DNA of 64,000 nucleotides from positions 1,859,016 through 1,923,015 of the forward strand of contig NZ_QFYR01000001.1 in assembly GCF_003254705.1 (NCBI RefSeq), in the 5' to 3' direction. How positions within the stretch are numbered: the stretch's first letter is position 1; the number at the start of each line of letters is the position of its first letter. Shown piece by piece: positions 1 through 9,138 of the stretch. A program made the position numbers and the translations under genes. This DNA comes from Phenylobacterium deserti (lineage in GTDB: Bacteria > Pseudomonadota > Alphaproteobacteria > Caulobacterales > Caulobacteraceae). Under the pieces are notes generated by a model. It ran no database searches and had not been told where the DNA came from. It saw only the letters and a list, made by a program, of their open reading frames with translations.

Positions 1-730
1 ACGCGGGGACCGAGCCGTCCGCGTTCAGGTGGATAACCTTGCCCAGCGTGCCGTCGAGCCGCTGCGCCTGCATGCGTCCTTCATCGATGGAGCGCTCGCC
101 CGTCGTGACGAACAGCGTGCCATCCGGAGCGAACACGACGCGCCCGCCGTAGTGGAGGGTGGACTTCAGCGAGGGGGTCTGGCGCCAAATCACCTGCACG
201 TTCTCAAGCCGCGGCGCGGCGCCGGTGGACGACACCAGGCGGCCGCGACCGAGGGCGGTGTGGTTGCCGCTCTGGTCGCCTTCCGAGAAGACGAAATAGA
301 CCAAACCGTTACGGGCGTAGTCCGGGTGAATGGCCAGCCCCAGAAGACCGCCCTGGCCGCGGGCGTCGACCTTGGGCACGCCGGCGATAGGGGCTGAGAG
401 CTTGCCGTTCTCGAACAGCCGCAGATTGCCGGCCTTTTCCGTGATCAGCAGGGCGCCGTTTGGCAGGAAGGCCATGCCCCAGGGTTTGCCGATGCCGGTG
501 ACATAGTCCTGCGCCTGGAAGGCCACATTGGACCGGACCTCCGGCACGCGGGTCTGGCCGGCGAAGGCGGCGCGCTGGTTCGGGGCGTTAGGCGCCGGCT
601 GCTCAACCGGCGCGCCGGACGCTGGCGTGGAGGCGGGGGCGGCAGGCTGCTGTTGGCGCGCCTCGCCATCGGATCCACCGCAGGCGGCCAGCAATGCCGC
701 CAGCGCGGCGGTGATCATCAGTCGCTTCAT
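1..730 (-). CDS. PQQ-dependent aldose/sorbosone dehydrogenase lipoprotein (3' end beyond window)
   Basis: Partial gene; only about 243 N-terminal residues are visible and the C-terminus lies left of base 1. The start ATG at 728-730 opens a lipoprotein signal: MKRLM, a hydrophobic Ala/Leu stretch, then the lipobox LLAAC. A Pro/Ala-rich linker follows. From about residue 75 the sequence matches the soluble aldose dehydrogenase (YliI/Asd) beta-propeller family: GKPWGMAFLPNGALLITEK, then GQGGLLGLAIHPDY, GGRVVFAPDGTLFVTTGER and an LDGTLGKVIHLNADG stretch. The family oxidises aldose sugars with PQQ in the periplasm. The lipobox predicts an envelope-anchored enzyme. Substrate cannot be told from sequence. 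Confidence 0.85.
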   Translation of the reverse strand, partial: MKRLMITAALAALLAACGGSDGEARQQQPAAPASTPASGAPVEQPAPNAPNQRAAFAGQTRVPEVRSNVAFQAQDYVTGIGKPWGMAFLPNGALLITEKAGNLRLFENGKLSAPIAGVPKVDARGQGGLLGLAIHPDYARNGLVYFVFSEGDQSGNHTALGRGRLVSSTGAAPRLENVQVIWRQTPSLKSTLHYGGRVVFAPDGTLFVTTGERSIDEGRMQAQRLDGTLGKVIHLNADGSVPA

Positions 731-756
731 CCGGCTTTCTCTCCTCGTCCCGAAAC

Positions 757-2466
757 TCAGATCGAACCCGCCACGTGGGCGAGGGCGTCCTTTGGCGCGG
801 CGCCTTCCAGATGGATCAGCGACCACACGGCATAGAAAAGCAGCGGCCAGCGCTGACCGCCATCATCAGCTGCAAAGCTTGCCTTCACGGCGTTCGGATC
901 GCGGACCCGGCGGACCGCGTCCAGCCGGCTGATCCGCTCGCCCACGTCACGGGCGCGAGGCGCGATCCAGGCCTCGACTGGAACGGTGAAGCCCTGCTTG
1001 CGGGCCCAGGGCTCGGCGGCCGGGCAGGCGCGCTCCAGCCACTTGCGCAGGATCCACTTGCCGAAGCGACCCTGGACCTTCATTCGGTCCGGCAAGGCCC
1101 AGGCGAAGGCGGCGACCTCCGGGTCCAGAAACGGGGTGCGCCCCTCCAGTCCATGCGCCATCAGGCACCGGTCGAGCTTCAGCAGCAGATCGTTGGGCAG
1201 CCAAGTGGCCACGTCCGCCCACTGGGACTTCTGCAGATTGCTGAGTTCGCGGGGCGCAGCCGCCGCCTGCCGCCAGCGGGCCAGCACGCCGGGATCGTCC
1301 GTCCGCGGCTCGGCCGGACGGCCGCCCAGCCAAGTCGGGCGCAGCGCGCGGCGATAGCGGCCGTAGCCACCGAACAGCTCGTCGCCGCCTTCACCTGTCA
1401 GCACGACGGTGAGGTCGTGCTTGGCCGCTTCAGCGAGTTTGTAGGTGGGCAGGGTGGCGTAGTCGGCGGTTGGGTCGTCCAGCGCCCAGGCCACTTGGGG
1501 CAGTATCCGCCAGAAGTCCTCCTCGCCGAAGGTGGTCTCCCGCCAATCGAGGTCGAGCGCCCGGGCGATCCTCTCCGCCTGGCGGCGCTCGTCCCGGGCG
1601 CCGGGCGCATCGAAGCCGCAGGTGAAGGCCGTGACCGGACGGCTGTTCAGCCGAGCCATCAAGGTGGCGATGGCGGCCGAGTCGATCCCGCCGGAAAGGA
1701 ATAGTCCGTAGGGCACGTCCGAGCGCTGATGGACGCTCACGCTGTCTTCCAACACGGCGTCGAGGTCGCGCAGGAGAGCTTCCTCCTCGCTTCGGCTGGG
1801 GCGGACGGTGGGAAGAGGAGGGCGACGGCGGGCTTCGACGATGCGCCCATCCTTCACCTCGACCACCTCTCCAGGCGCCAGGCGCCGGAGGCCGCGGAAG
1901 ATGGTCTTCTCGCCCAGCACATAGTTGAAGGCGAGCAGCTCGCGGCCGGCGTCCTCGTCGAGCTCGGCATCCAGAAGACCGGAGGCCAGGAAGCTGCGCG
2001 GCTCGGAAGCGAAGGCGAGACCGCCGGCGTGCTCAAGCAGGTAGAGGGGCTTGATGCCAAATGGATCGCGCGCGAGCCAAGTGCGCCCGTCCGCGCCGAT
2101 CAGGCACAGGGCGTACATGCCTCGAAGCTTGTCAAAGGCGGCGGGACCTTCCTGAGCGTAGATGTGCAGCAGGGGCTCGAAGTCGGAACCGGTAGAGAGC
2201 TTGCCGGCCAGTTGGTAGTCGCGGGCGAGCTCCCGATAGTTGTAGATCTCGCCATTGCCGATCACCGTGCCGCCGGCCGCGTGCATCGGCTGCCAGCCGC
2301 CTTCCAGGTCGATAATGGACAGCCGGGCGTGAGCAAAGGCCGCGCCGTGCGCGTGCTCGACCCGCACGCCGTCAGGGCCGCGATGAGTGATGGCCCCGAT
2401 CATGGCGCGCGTGGCGCGATCGGACTCGGCGGGATCGGCGTCGAGGACGCCCGCGATGCCGCACAT
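757..2466 (-). CDS. asnB: Asparagine synthase (glutamine-hydrolysing)
   Basis: 569 residues. The start MCGIAGVLD was chosen because processing to Cys2 gives the N-terminal nucleophile of class II glutamine amidotransferases; the open frame continues a further 12 codons upstream but those lie inside the neighbouring gene. The N-terminal half is the glutaminase domain (RGPDG, ARLSIIDL, GNGEIYN). The C-terminal half is the ATP-pyrophosphatase synthetase domain, with SGGIDSAAIA near residue 260 and LTGEGGDELFGGY near 360. It converts aspartate, glutamine and ATP to asparagine in the cytoplasm. The start overlaps the stop of the upstream glycosyltransferase (TGATG), so the two are translationally coupled. 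AsnB-like amidotransferases also occur in polysaccharide loci, so a role in sugar amidation is possible. Confidence 0.9.
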   Translation of the reverse strand: MCGIAGVLDADPAESDRATRAMIGAITHRGPDGVRVEHAHGAAFAHARLSIIDLEGGWQPMHAAGGTVIGNGEIYNYRELARDYQLAGKLSTGSDFEPLLHIYAQEGPAAFDKLRGMYALCLIGADGRTWLARDPFGIKPLYLLEHAGGLAFASEPRSFLASGLLDAELDEDAGRELLAFNYVLGEKTIFRGLRRLAPGEVVEVKDGRIVEARRRPPLPTVRPSRSEEEALLRDLDAVLEDSVSVHQRSDVPYGLFLSGGIDSAAIATLMARLNSRPVTAFTCGFDAPGARDERRQAERIARALDLDWRETTFGEEDFWRILPQVAWALDDPTADYATLPTYKLAEAAKHDLTVVLTGEGGDELFGGYGRYRRALRPTWLGGRPAEPRTDDPGVLARWRQAAAAPRELSNLQKSQWADVATWLPNDLLLKLDRCLMAHGLEGRTPFLDPEVAAFAWALPDRMKVQGRFGKWILRKWLERACPAAEPWARKQGFTVPVEAWIAPRARDVGERISRLDAVRRVRDPNAVKASFAADDGGQRWPLLFYAVWSLIHLEGAAPKDALAHVAGSI

Positions 2467-3494
2467 CAGGCGGCCCCGTAGTCGGCGAACAGCGCCTTCC
2501 AACGCGCGACGACGGCCTCTTCGGAGAACTCGAGCTTCACGCGTGCGGCGCCCCGCTCGATCATCCGCTCGCGCAGCTGGGAGTCGGCAAGAACCCGGTG
2601 CACGCCTTCGGCCAAGGCGACGGGGTCGTTGACGGGCACGAGCAGGCCGTCGCGGCCGTCGTCGATCAGCGCCTTCGGTCCCTGGCTGGCCGCGGCCACC
2701 ACTGGCAGGCCGTGGGCCCAGGCCTGGATCACCACATTGCCGAGGGGCTCATAGCGGGAGGGGAAGACGCAGACGTCTGCGGCCCGGTAGAGCGCCGAAG
2801 GATCGGTGCGCCAGCCCAGGAAGCGGACGCGGCGCTCGACGCCCAGGGCGGCGGCCATGGCCTTCAGCTTCGCTTCCTGAGGACCCACGCCGGCGATCCA
2901 AAGCCAGGCTTCGGGCACTCGGGTCAGCGCCTCCAGCGTGACGTCATGCGCCTTGGCTTCGTGCAGGCGGCCCATGGACAGAAGCAGCGGCGCGTCCTGC
3001 GGCGTCGACAGAGCCGCACGGTTGACGGGGGCCACGTCCTGGGCGGGCCGGGCGAAGTTCGGGATGAAGCGCACCCGGCCGGCCGGCCAGCCCTGGTTGA
3101 CGATCCACTCGGCGATATCTTCGGTGTTGGCCACCAGCTCGTCGAAGCCGGCGTAGTACTTGAGATTGTAGTAGCCGCCGAGGCGACCGATGCGCGCCCA
3201 CGGTCCCTTCGGCGAATGGCGCGCAGCGCGGTTCATCCACGCCAGGGTGAGCTGCGCGCCTTGCAGCTTGGCGTATCCGGCGGCTGCGGTGCGCGTGAAT
3301 ATGTCGAGCGGGCCGCCGAAGCCGAGCACCTTGGTGGGCACGCCCGCGGCTTTGAGCGCGGCCTCCCGTCCAGGATTGCGCCGCAGGGCTGCCGCCTGAG
3401 GCAGGCCCGCACGCTGCAGGGCGGTGACCAGGTCGACGAAGTAGGTTTCCGCCCCGCCTTCGCCGGCCGTGCCTAAGAGGTGGAGCACGCTCAT
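2466..3494 (-). CDS. Glycosyltransferase family 4 (GT-B)
   Basis: 342 residues. The N-terminus MSVLHLLGTAGEGGAETYF is the typical first Rossmann strand and Gly-rich acceptor loop of GT4 enzymes. The C-terminal donor domain has LLSMGRLHEAKAHD, then VCVFPSRYEPLGNVVIQAWA with the EPLG acidic/retaining motif, then GLPVVAAASQGP. No signal peptide or membrane segment is seen, so it should be a cytoplasmic enzyme using a nucleotide sugar. It is coupled to asnB by a 3-base overlap. Acceptor and donor are unknown; a role in surface glycan synthesis is inferred from family and partner. Confidence 0.88.
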   Translation of the reverse strand: MSVLHLLGTAGEGGAETYFVDLVTALQRAGLPQAAALRRNPGREAALKAAGVPTKVLGFGGPLDIFTRTAAAGYAKLQGAQLTLAWMNRAARHSPKGPWARIGRLGGYYNLKYYAGFDELVANTEDIAEWIVNQGWPAGRVRFIPNFARPAQDVAPVNRAALSTPQDAPLLLSMGRLHEAKAHDVTLEALTRVPEAWLWIAGVGPQEAKLKAMAAALGVERRVRFLGWRTDPSALYRAADVCVFPSRYEPLGNVVIQAWAHGLPVVAAASQGPKALIDDGRDGLLVPVNDPVALAEGVHRVLADSQLRERMIERGAARVKLEFSEEAVVARWKALFADYGAA

Positions 3495-3590
3495 GCGCCG
3501 GCGAACCTAGCGGTTCGCGATCGTTCGCCCAAGCCGCTTGAAGGGACGAATTTTGATGCCTATAACCCGCGCCTCGCTCGCGAGACCCGT

Positions 3591-3667
3591 GGCTGGGTAG
3601 CTCAGATGGTTAGAGCGGTGGATTCATAACCCACAGGTCGGCGGTTCGATCCCGCCCCCAGCTACCA
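3591..3667 (+). tRNA. tRNA-Met (anticodon CAT)
   Basis: 77 nt including an encoded CCA end. The acceptor stem GGCTGGG pairs with CCCAGCT (first pair G-U). The D arm GCTCAGATGGTTAGAGC is standard, the anticodon loop is TTCATAA, and the T arm is GGCGG-TTCGATC-CCGCC. The CAT anticodon with this body fits elongator methionine tRNA. A CAT-anticodon isoleucine tRNA (lysidine-modified) cannot be excluded without a covariance model. The closing pair of the anticodon stem is an A-C mismatch. Confidence 0.93.
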
Positions 3668-3869
3668 CGGTCTCGCAGCGACGTTCGCCACATCGTCCAC
3701 CAAGGCCGCCGAGTCGATGACGGTGGATTTGTTCGGACGCGAACAATCTTTGGAACGCTTCTGCCGCTCAAGTGTTTTCAAATGTTAGTTCTCAGCTCGG
3801 GGTGGCGCTGAGCCGCACGTCTGAGGGGGCGACGCGCTTAATCAGCCGTCGAAGAGTGCGGGTGCGTGG

Positions 3870-5801
3870 ATGAGCCTTCCTGCCTACGACAGCGAGAGCC
3901 GGTTCCGGCTGCTGATCGAGGCCGTCAGCGACCATGCCATCTACATGCTGGATCCTGAGGGGCGGGTGCAGACCTGGAACCCGGCGGCCGAGCGGATCAA
4001 GGGCTACACGAAGAGCGAGGTCGAGGGGCAGTCGTTCGAACGCTTCTTCACGCCGGAGGACCGTGCAGCGGGCGCGCCCCAGGACATCCTGCGCCGGGCG
4101 CGCGAGCACGGCCGGGTGGAAAGCGAAGGCTGGCGGATGCGCCGGGACGGCAGCCGGTTCTGGGCCCTGGCCACTGTGCACGCCATGCGCAGCGAGGCGG
4201 GGGAGCTGATCGGCTTCGCCAAGATCACACGTGACATGAGCGAGCGCCGGGCGGCGGAGCAGGCCCTGCTGGAGAGCGAGCGGCGCTTCCGTCACCTCGT
4301 CGCCGGCGTCGTGGACTACGCGATCTACATGCTCGACGTGGACGGCACGATCTCCAACTGGAACCGCGGGGCGGAGCGCATCAAAGGCTACACATCCGAC
4401 GAGGTGGTGGGCCGGCACTTCAGCCTGTTCTATTCGCCTGAAGACCGTCGGAGGGGAGCGCCAGCCGCCGCGCTGGAGCGGGCGCGCGCCGAAGGGCGGT
4501 TCGAAGCCGAAGGGTGGCGCGTGCGCAAGGATGGCCAGCACTTCTGGGCATCGGTGGTGATCGACGCGATCCATGACGACGAGGGCCGGCTGATCGGCTT
4601 CGCCAAGATCACCCGTGACGCCACAGAGCGGCGGAACGCGCAGTTGGAGCTGCAGAAGGCTAACGAGCGGCTGGCGCAGGCGCAGAAAATGGAGGCGATC
4701 GGTCAGCTGACGGGGGGCGTCGCCCACGACTTCAACAATCTCCTGATGGTGGTCAGCGGACAGGCCGAGCTGCTGCGCCGGCGCCTGGCGGATGACCCGC
4801 GGGCTGCAAAGGCGCTGGACGCCATCGACATGGCCTCACGCCGAGGCCAGGACTTGACGCGCCACCTTCTGGCCTTTGCCCGCCGCCAGCGGCTGCGGCC
4901 CATGGCGGTCGCCCTCAGCGATCGAGCCGCTGCGCTTCAGGAGGTGCTGGACACCAGCCTTGGCCGATCCATTCACGTGACGGTCGACCTGCCGGAGGCG
5001 CTTTGGCCTGTGGAGGTCGATCCCGGAGAGCTCGAACTCGCCCTGCTGAACATGGCGGTGAACGCGCGTGACGCCATGCCGGGCGGCGGCGCCATCAGCA
5101 TTCGCGGCGAGAACCGAACCCTGAAGGCTGGGGAAGTGGAGGACCTGGCAGGCGACCATGTGGCGCTGACGATCCAGGACACCGGTCAAGGCATTCCGCC
5201 CGACATTCTGGCTCGCGTCTTCGAGCCGTTCTTCACAACCAAGGAGGTGAACCGGGGCACGGGCCTTGGCCTGTCGCAGGTCTATGGCTTCGTGCAGCAG
5301 TCCGGCGGGCGGGTGACCGTCGACAGCCATCTGGGGCGCGGCACCACGTTCACCATCTACCTTCCGCGCACCAACGCCGATCCAAAAGCGCCCGCGGCGA
5401 CGCTGCAGGTCGGAGCGCCGCGGGGTGTGAGCGTTCTGGTGGTGGAAGACAATCCGGAGGTGGCGGAGGTCGCGGCCGGGCTGATCGAGCAACTCGGCAA
5501 CCAGGTTCGAGTGGTGGGCAGCGCTGAGGCCGCGCTACGGGCGCTGGAGGAGGGCCCGCAGCCGGACCTGGTGTTCAGCGACATCGTGATGGCCGGCGAG
5601 ATGGACGGCCTGGCCCTGGCGCGGCGGCTTCGGGAGGAGCGGCCGGGCCTACCCGTGCTGCTGGCCACCGGCTACAGCCGCGCAGCGAACCAGATGACGG
5701 ACGAGTTCCCGATCCTGGCCAAGCCCTATCAGCTCTCCGATCTGAGCCGCGCCTTGGCCAAGGTGCTGGCCAGCGGCGCTCCACAGAGCGAGGCTGTCTG
5801 A
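3870..5801 (+). CDS. Hybrid sensor histidine kinase (PAS-PAS-HisKA-HATPase-REC)
   Basis: 643 residues, no membrane segments, so a soluble sensor. Two similar PAS domains lie at about 10-120 and 136-250; both carry AERIKGYT and a RDGxxFWA-type core, which suggests a tandem duplication. The phosphoacceptor box AHDFNNLL is near residue 287. The N box NARDAMPGGG and ATP-lid glycines (GTGLGLSQVYGFVQQSGG) follow. A receiver domain at about 520-640 begins VLVVEDNPEV, has its phosphoacceptor Asp in FSDIVM near 570 and the conserved Lys in LAKPYQ. It is preceded by tRNA-Met and followed, convergently, by an HPP protein, so no dedicated output regulator is adjacent. The signal is unknown. Confidence 0.92.
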   Translation: MSLPAYDSESRFRLLIEAVSDHAIYMLDPEGRVQTWNPAAERIKGYTKSEVEGQSFERFFTPEDRAAGAPQDILRRAREHGRVESEGWRMRRDGSRFWALATVHAMRSEAGELIGFAKITRDMSERRAAEQALLESERRFRHLVAGVVDYAIYMLDVDGTISNWNRGAERIKGYTSDEVVGRHFSLFYSPEDRRRGAPAAALERARAEGRFEAEGWRVRKDGQHFWASVVIDAIHDDEGRLIGFAKITRDATERRNAQLELQKANERLAQAQKMEAIGQLTGGVAHDFNNLLMVVSGQAELLRRRLADDPRAAKALDAIDMASRRGQDLTRHLLAFARRQRLRPMAVALSDRAAALQEVLDTSLGRSIHVTVDLPEALWPVEVDPGELELALLNMAVNARDAMPGGGAISIRGENRTLKAGEVEDLAGDHVALTIQDTGQGIPPDILARVFEPFFTTKEVNRGTGLGLSQVYGFVQQSGGRVTVDSHLGRGTTFTIYLPRTNADPKAPAATLQVGAPRGVSVLVVEDNPEVAEVAAGLIEQLGNQVRVVGSAEAALRALEEGPQPDLVFSDIVMAGEMDGLALARRLREERPGLPVLLATGYSRAANQMTDEFPILAKPYQLSDLSRALAKVLASGAPQSEAV

Positions 5802-5805
5802 GCGG

Positions 5806-6915
5806 TCAGGCAGCGCGCATCGAGGCGACCTGCTCGACGATGTGCGCACGATAGAGCACCGCCAGCAGGTCCGTCTGGGTGATCACCCCAACCAGCACGC
5901 GGTTCTCATCCACCACCATGGCCTCGTGCGCCTGGCCGCTGGAGAGCAGGGGCAGGAGAGCCTCGATCGGCGTCGAGGGGCGCACGCGGTGCACGAAGGG
6001 GTCCAGCACCTGCTCCACAAGCCGCCGGCGGCCGGCCAGCAACTCGGCGCGGCGGACCATCCCCACCACACGACCTTCGACGTCGATGACGGGCGCGGTG
6101 CGCAGGTCGTGCTGTTGCAGAAAGCTTAGGGCGCTTTCGGCCGTCTGATGCGCATCCACGCTGATCACATCGCGCGACATGATGTCCCCGCAGCGGATCT
6201 CGGAGTGGATGCGCCGGTGCGCGGCCAATTCCACCTGCCGGAAAAGGGCGTCCAGGTCTTCGCGGCTGACGTCCAGCAACTCGCCGTAGTGGGCAAGGGC
6301 CGAGTCCAGGTCGGCGGGGGTGTAGCCGACCCGCTCCGACGGCGGCCGGTCGCGCGAGCCGTGCGTATTGGCCGCGGGAGCCGCAGCTGGGGCGCGATGC
6401 GGATAGGAGCGGCGGCTTGCCCTTGCGTAGGCCATGCCGGCGACCACCAGCAGCACCGAACAGAGACCCACGGGCGCTAGGGCGAAGGCGTACGCCGCTG
6501 GCCCGCCTGCGGCGCCAGCCAGGGCCGCGCCCAGCGCCACCGCGCCTCCGGGTGGGTGGAGGCAGCCGAGGAGGGACATCAGCAGGATAGCCATGCCCAC
6601 CGCCACCGCGGCGGCCAGGGCCGGCTGCGGCAGGAGCAGTGCGCAGGTCACACCGACCACCGCCGACAGGATGTTGCCGCCGATGACGCATCGCGGTTGG
6701 GCCAAGGGACTGGCTGGAACGGCGAACACCAGCACGGCTGAGGCGCCGATCGGCGGGATCAGGAGGGGGGACAGGTGCGGACCGCCGCCGGCGAGAGCCC
6801 GGGCGAGCAGGCCGGTGGCGGCGATGCCCAGCAGGGCGCCCGCGGCGCCCCGCGCGGCGTCAGCCGGCGAAATCGGGTGGCGGCCGCGCAGCAGCGCGCG
6901 GGGATCGAAGCTCAT
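5806..6915 (-). CDS. HPP family membrane protein with C-terminal CBS pair
   Basis: 369 residues. The N-terminal half has several hydrophobic segments (about residues 20-170) containing the HPP-family motif LLGCLHPPGGAVALGAALA and PPIGASAVLVFAVP. The C-terminal third (about 240-365) is a tandem CBS module (GDIMSRDVISVDAHQTAESA, then APVIDVEGRVVGMVRRAELL and VVDENRVLVGVITQTDLLAV) that usually binds adenine nucleotides. HPP proteins are inner-membrane proteins; plant and cyanobacterial members have been linked to nitrite transport, but the bacterial HPP-CBS form is uncharacterised. It is convergent with the upstream kinase gene, with only 4 bases between the stops. Confidence 0.87.
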   Translation of the reverse strand: MSFDPRALLRGRHPISPADAARGAAGALLGIAATGLLARALAGGGPHLSPLLIPPIGASAVLVFAVPASPLAQPRCVIGGNILSAVVGVTCALLLPQPALAAAVAVGMAILLMSLLGCLHPPGGAVALGAALAGAAGGPAAYAFALAPVGLCSVLLVVAGMAYARASRRSYPHRAPAAAPAANTHGSRDRPPSERVGYTPADLDSALAHYGELLDVSREDLDALFRQVELAAHRRIHSEIRCGDIMSRDVISVDAHQTAESALSFLQQHDLRTAPVIDVEGRVVGMVRRAELLAGRRRLVEQVLDPFVHRVRPSTPIEALLPLLSSGQAHEAMVVDENRVLVGVITQTDLLAVLYRAHIVEQVASMRAA

Positions 6916-6994
6916 TCCTGCTCTGTGCCAGAGCGGGCGAGCCGCGGGAAATGCGAAACTCTGAGGCGCCCTGCAGTTTTTCGACGCAGGAGGC

Positions 6995-7034
6995 CAAAAA
7001 TATGGACGCCCCGGCCCAAGAGCCGAGGGCGTCC
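6995..7034 (-). terminator. Rho-independent terminator of the porin-like gene
   Basis: Read on the minus strand, GGACGCCC pairs with GGGCGTCC. An inner CGGC/GCCG extension sits beyond a single bulged T, and the stem is followed by ATATTTTT. It lies 23 bases beyond the stop of the minus-strand outer-membrane gene ending at 7057. Confidence 0.75.
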
Positions 7035-7056
7035 ACGACGTGGCTGGGGGCCCGTC

Positions 7057-7818
7057 TTAGCGGAGAGCGCCGCCGAACAGGTTCGAGACCGAACCCAGGT
7101 CGGCGCCAGCGTCGTTGCGCGCCTTCAGCGTGCCGCCAAAGGTGTAGCGTAGGCCGATGCGGAAGGTGTTGGCGTCGAGGCCGAGGTCGTCGCTGTTCAG
7201 GTGCTCGTAGGCGCCCGTGACGCTCCAGGGCGTGCCGGCGAATTGGTATTCAGCGCCCACGCCGGCGGTCCAGCCGTCCGCGTCGCCGAAGTCGCTGTCG
7301 AGGGTCAGGGCGCCCAGCGAACCCTTCACGACGAAGTTGTCGGTGTAGAAGTGGCGAAGCTCGGCCCGCACGGCCCAGCCGTCGACGTTCAGATCGTCGG
7401 CGTTCGCGTAACCCAGCTGGCCGTACAGGGTGGTGGACGCGCCCAGGGCGAACTGGCCTTCGACGCCGCCGCCGACAACATCCACATCATCGCTGTGGTC
7501 CACGCCCACGAAGCCGCCGATCAGGCCGCCGGAGATGGTGGTGTTCAGGTGGCCCGTGGCCGACAGGGTGGTCTCGTCGTCACCGTCGGAGTCGGAGAAA
7601 GTCGCCGCGCCCTCGATCAGCGCGCCCAGCGAGCCGGCGTCGAAGCGGATCGCCCCTTCCAGCTGGCCAGCGTCCGCGTCAGCGTCGCCCAGGCCGTCGA
7701 TCTCGACGTTGGAGCGGCCGTAGTTGGCGCCCACGTGGCCAATGGTTTGCGCGCCGGCCGCGGTGGCCGAGGCGAGCAGGGCGAAGGCGGCCGTGGTGGC
7801 CAGCAGGGTCTTGGTCAT
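7057..7818 (-). CDS. Small outer-membrane beta-barrel (porin-like) protein
   Basis: 253 residues. The ATG at 7818 is preferred over an in-frame TTG at 7830 because it begins a classic Sec signal, MTKTLLATTAAFALLASATAAGAQ. The mature part alternates polar and aromatic residues as in beta-barrel strands (TIGHVGANYGRSNVEIDGLG, AVRAELRHFYTDNFVVKG, YQFAGTPWSVTGAYEHLNS, FRIGLRYTFGG). It is rich in Asp/Gly loops and poor in Lys. It resembles small alphaproteobacterial porin-like barrels. No cargo can be assigned. It is monocistronic, with a terminator just downstream. Confidence 0.75.
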   Translation of the reverse strand: MTKTLLATTAAFALLASATAAGAQTIGHVGANYGRSNVEIDGLGDADADAGQLEGAIRFDAGSLGALIEGAATFSDSDGDDETTLSATGHLNTTISGGLIGGFVGVDHSDDVDVVGGGVEGQFALGASTTLYGQLGYANADDLNVDGWAVRAELRHFYTDNFVVKGSLGALTLDSDFGDADGWTAGVGAEYQFAGTPWSVTGAYEHLNSDDLGLDANTFRIGLRYTFGGTLKARNDAGADLGSVSNLFGGALR

Positions 7819-7934
7819 AAGCAATCCCAATCAACTAAGGGTGGGCGCCTCTAGAGAAGCTTGACTGCAGCAGCAACCAAGGAAGCTCGACGGGACGGGG
7901 ATTGCTCGTAGGTGTGGCGTAGCGGTCACAGCCG

Positions 7935-7958
7935 TGCGCGCTAGGCCCCTAGTGCGCA
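7935..7958. promoter_or_regulatory. 24-bp palindrome upstream of the porin-like gene
   Basis: Two 11-base arms (TGCGCGCTAGG and CCTAGTGCGCA) separated by CC are complementary, with one G-T pair. It sits about 117 bases upstream of the porin-like start and about 113 bases beyond the stop of the DUF2125 gene, both minus strand. It could be an operator for the porin or a U-less terminator for DUF2125. No poly-T follows on either strand. The rest of the 7819-8070 gap shows nothing else I recognise. Confidence 0.35.
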
Positions 7959-8070
7959 AGGGTTTTGCGCTTCCTGGCATTCTGAGGGTCGGCGAACCCG
8001 CCGTCGGGCAGGCGCTGACGTGGGCTCCGCTGACCGCGGCGGAGATCCGCGCCGCCGCCGCGCAGAACCC

Positions 8071-9114
8071 TCAGGGCGCTTGATAGACCTTGGGCGCCGG
8101 AGCGATGGCGATCGGCCCCAGGGTGGTCATGCCGGCCTGGAAGGTCAGGGTGGCTTGGGCGGTGTCGCTGGCGCCTTGGCGAGCGGCGGCCACCGCCGCC
8201 GCGGCGTTGGCCCGCTCGGGCGGGATCACTTCCATCTCACCCATAGCGCCAAGGGCGCGGGGCGCCTGCTTGAGGCTGACGTTCAGCACGCCGGTGACGC
8301 GCCCGTCGCGGCCCACTGACAGCGTGCCGCTATTGGCGCCGATCAACGCTTCGCCCGCGGTGACCCCAGCCTGGCGCACGCTCATCTGGCCGCCGGCGGC
8401 CACCCAGTTGCGCACGGCGTCGGGCCAGTTGTCCCCCTTGAAGGCGCTGATCTTCGATAAGGTGGCGTTCCAGACCATGTCCACCGGCTTGTCGCCGGCG
8501 ATGCGGGCGAACAGGCCTGAGAGGCGGGCCTTGCCCTGATCGACCCGGGCGAACACGCCCCCTTCGTCGTCCGGCCCGGCTCTGAGATGGATCTCGACCT
8601 TCTGGGCGGCCGACAAGGCGAAGGGCTGGGCCCCCGGGCCGGGCCGGAACGCGAGGTCCAGACCCTGGAAAGAGACGCTGGGCGGGTGGCTATCGAGATG
8701 GGTCAGGCTCGTGCGGATCACGCGACCGGTCACGGTCACGGGGCCGCCCACCGGGCGAACAAAAGTCAGACCCTGCGGTGCGGCCAGCATCCAGGAGGTC
8801 GGCGAGATCAGATAGGCCTCGCCTTCCAGCACCGGCGCCTGCAGAGCCCAGCCGGACGGTTCGGCTACCCGCGCATCGCGCAGGGTGACATCCATGCGGA
8901 ACGGGAAGCCGCCGATGCTCCGCTCGGCCCAGGTGATCCGGTAGCCGGCCTCGTTCAACTGAGCGACGGCCGCGTCCATACGCGTCTGCGCCTCGCCCCG
9001 CGCCCAGAACCAGACGCCGCTCCAGGCGATGGCCAGGATGAGGGCGAGAACGAACGGCAGGTAGAGGAACAGCCGACGGGGTTTGCGGGGCGCTTCGGGA
9101 TCGTGCACAGACAT
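8071..9114 (-). CDS. DUF2125 domain-containing envelope protein
   Basis: 347 residues. An N-terminal membrane anchor at about 16-38 (FLYLPFVLALILAIAWSGVW) follows a basic cytoplasmic start. It is followed by the DUF2125 core: YRITWAERSIGGFPFRMDV near residue 55-75, then a long beta-rich periplasmic domain (LISPTSWMLAAPQGLTFVRP, VSFQGLDLAFRPG). DUF2125 is widespread in alphaproteobacteria and has no defined function. The architecture suggests an inner-membrane-anchored protein facing the periplasm. The gene is divergent from chaC with 24 bases between the starts. Confidence 0.85.
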   Translation of the reverse strand: MSVHDPEAPRKPRRLFLYLPFVLALILAIAWSGVWFWARGEAQTRMDAAVAQLNEAGYRITWAERSIGGFPFRMDVTLRDARVAEPSGWALQAPVLEGEAYLISPTSWMLAAPQGLTFVRPVGGPVTVTGRVIRTSLTHLDSHPPSVSFQGLDLAFRPGPGAQPFALSAAQKVEIHLRAGPDDEGGVFARVDQGKARLSGLFARIAGDKPVDMVWNATLSKISAFKGDNWPDAVRNWVAAGGQMSVRQAGVTAGEALIGANSGTLSVGRDGRVTGVLNVSLKQAPRALGAMGEMEVIPPERANAAAAVAAARQGASDTAQATLTFQAGMTTLGPIAIAPAPKVYQAP

Positions 9115-9138
9115 GGCCCTTCTTTAGCGCGGGGCGGG

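Noticed and set aside
3591..3667. Integration of a mobile element at tRNA-Met
   Set aside because: No integrase, direct repeat of the tRNA 3' end, or composition shift was seen nearby.
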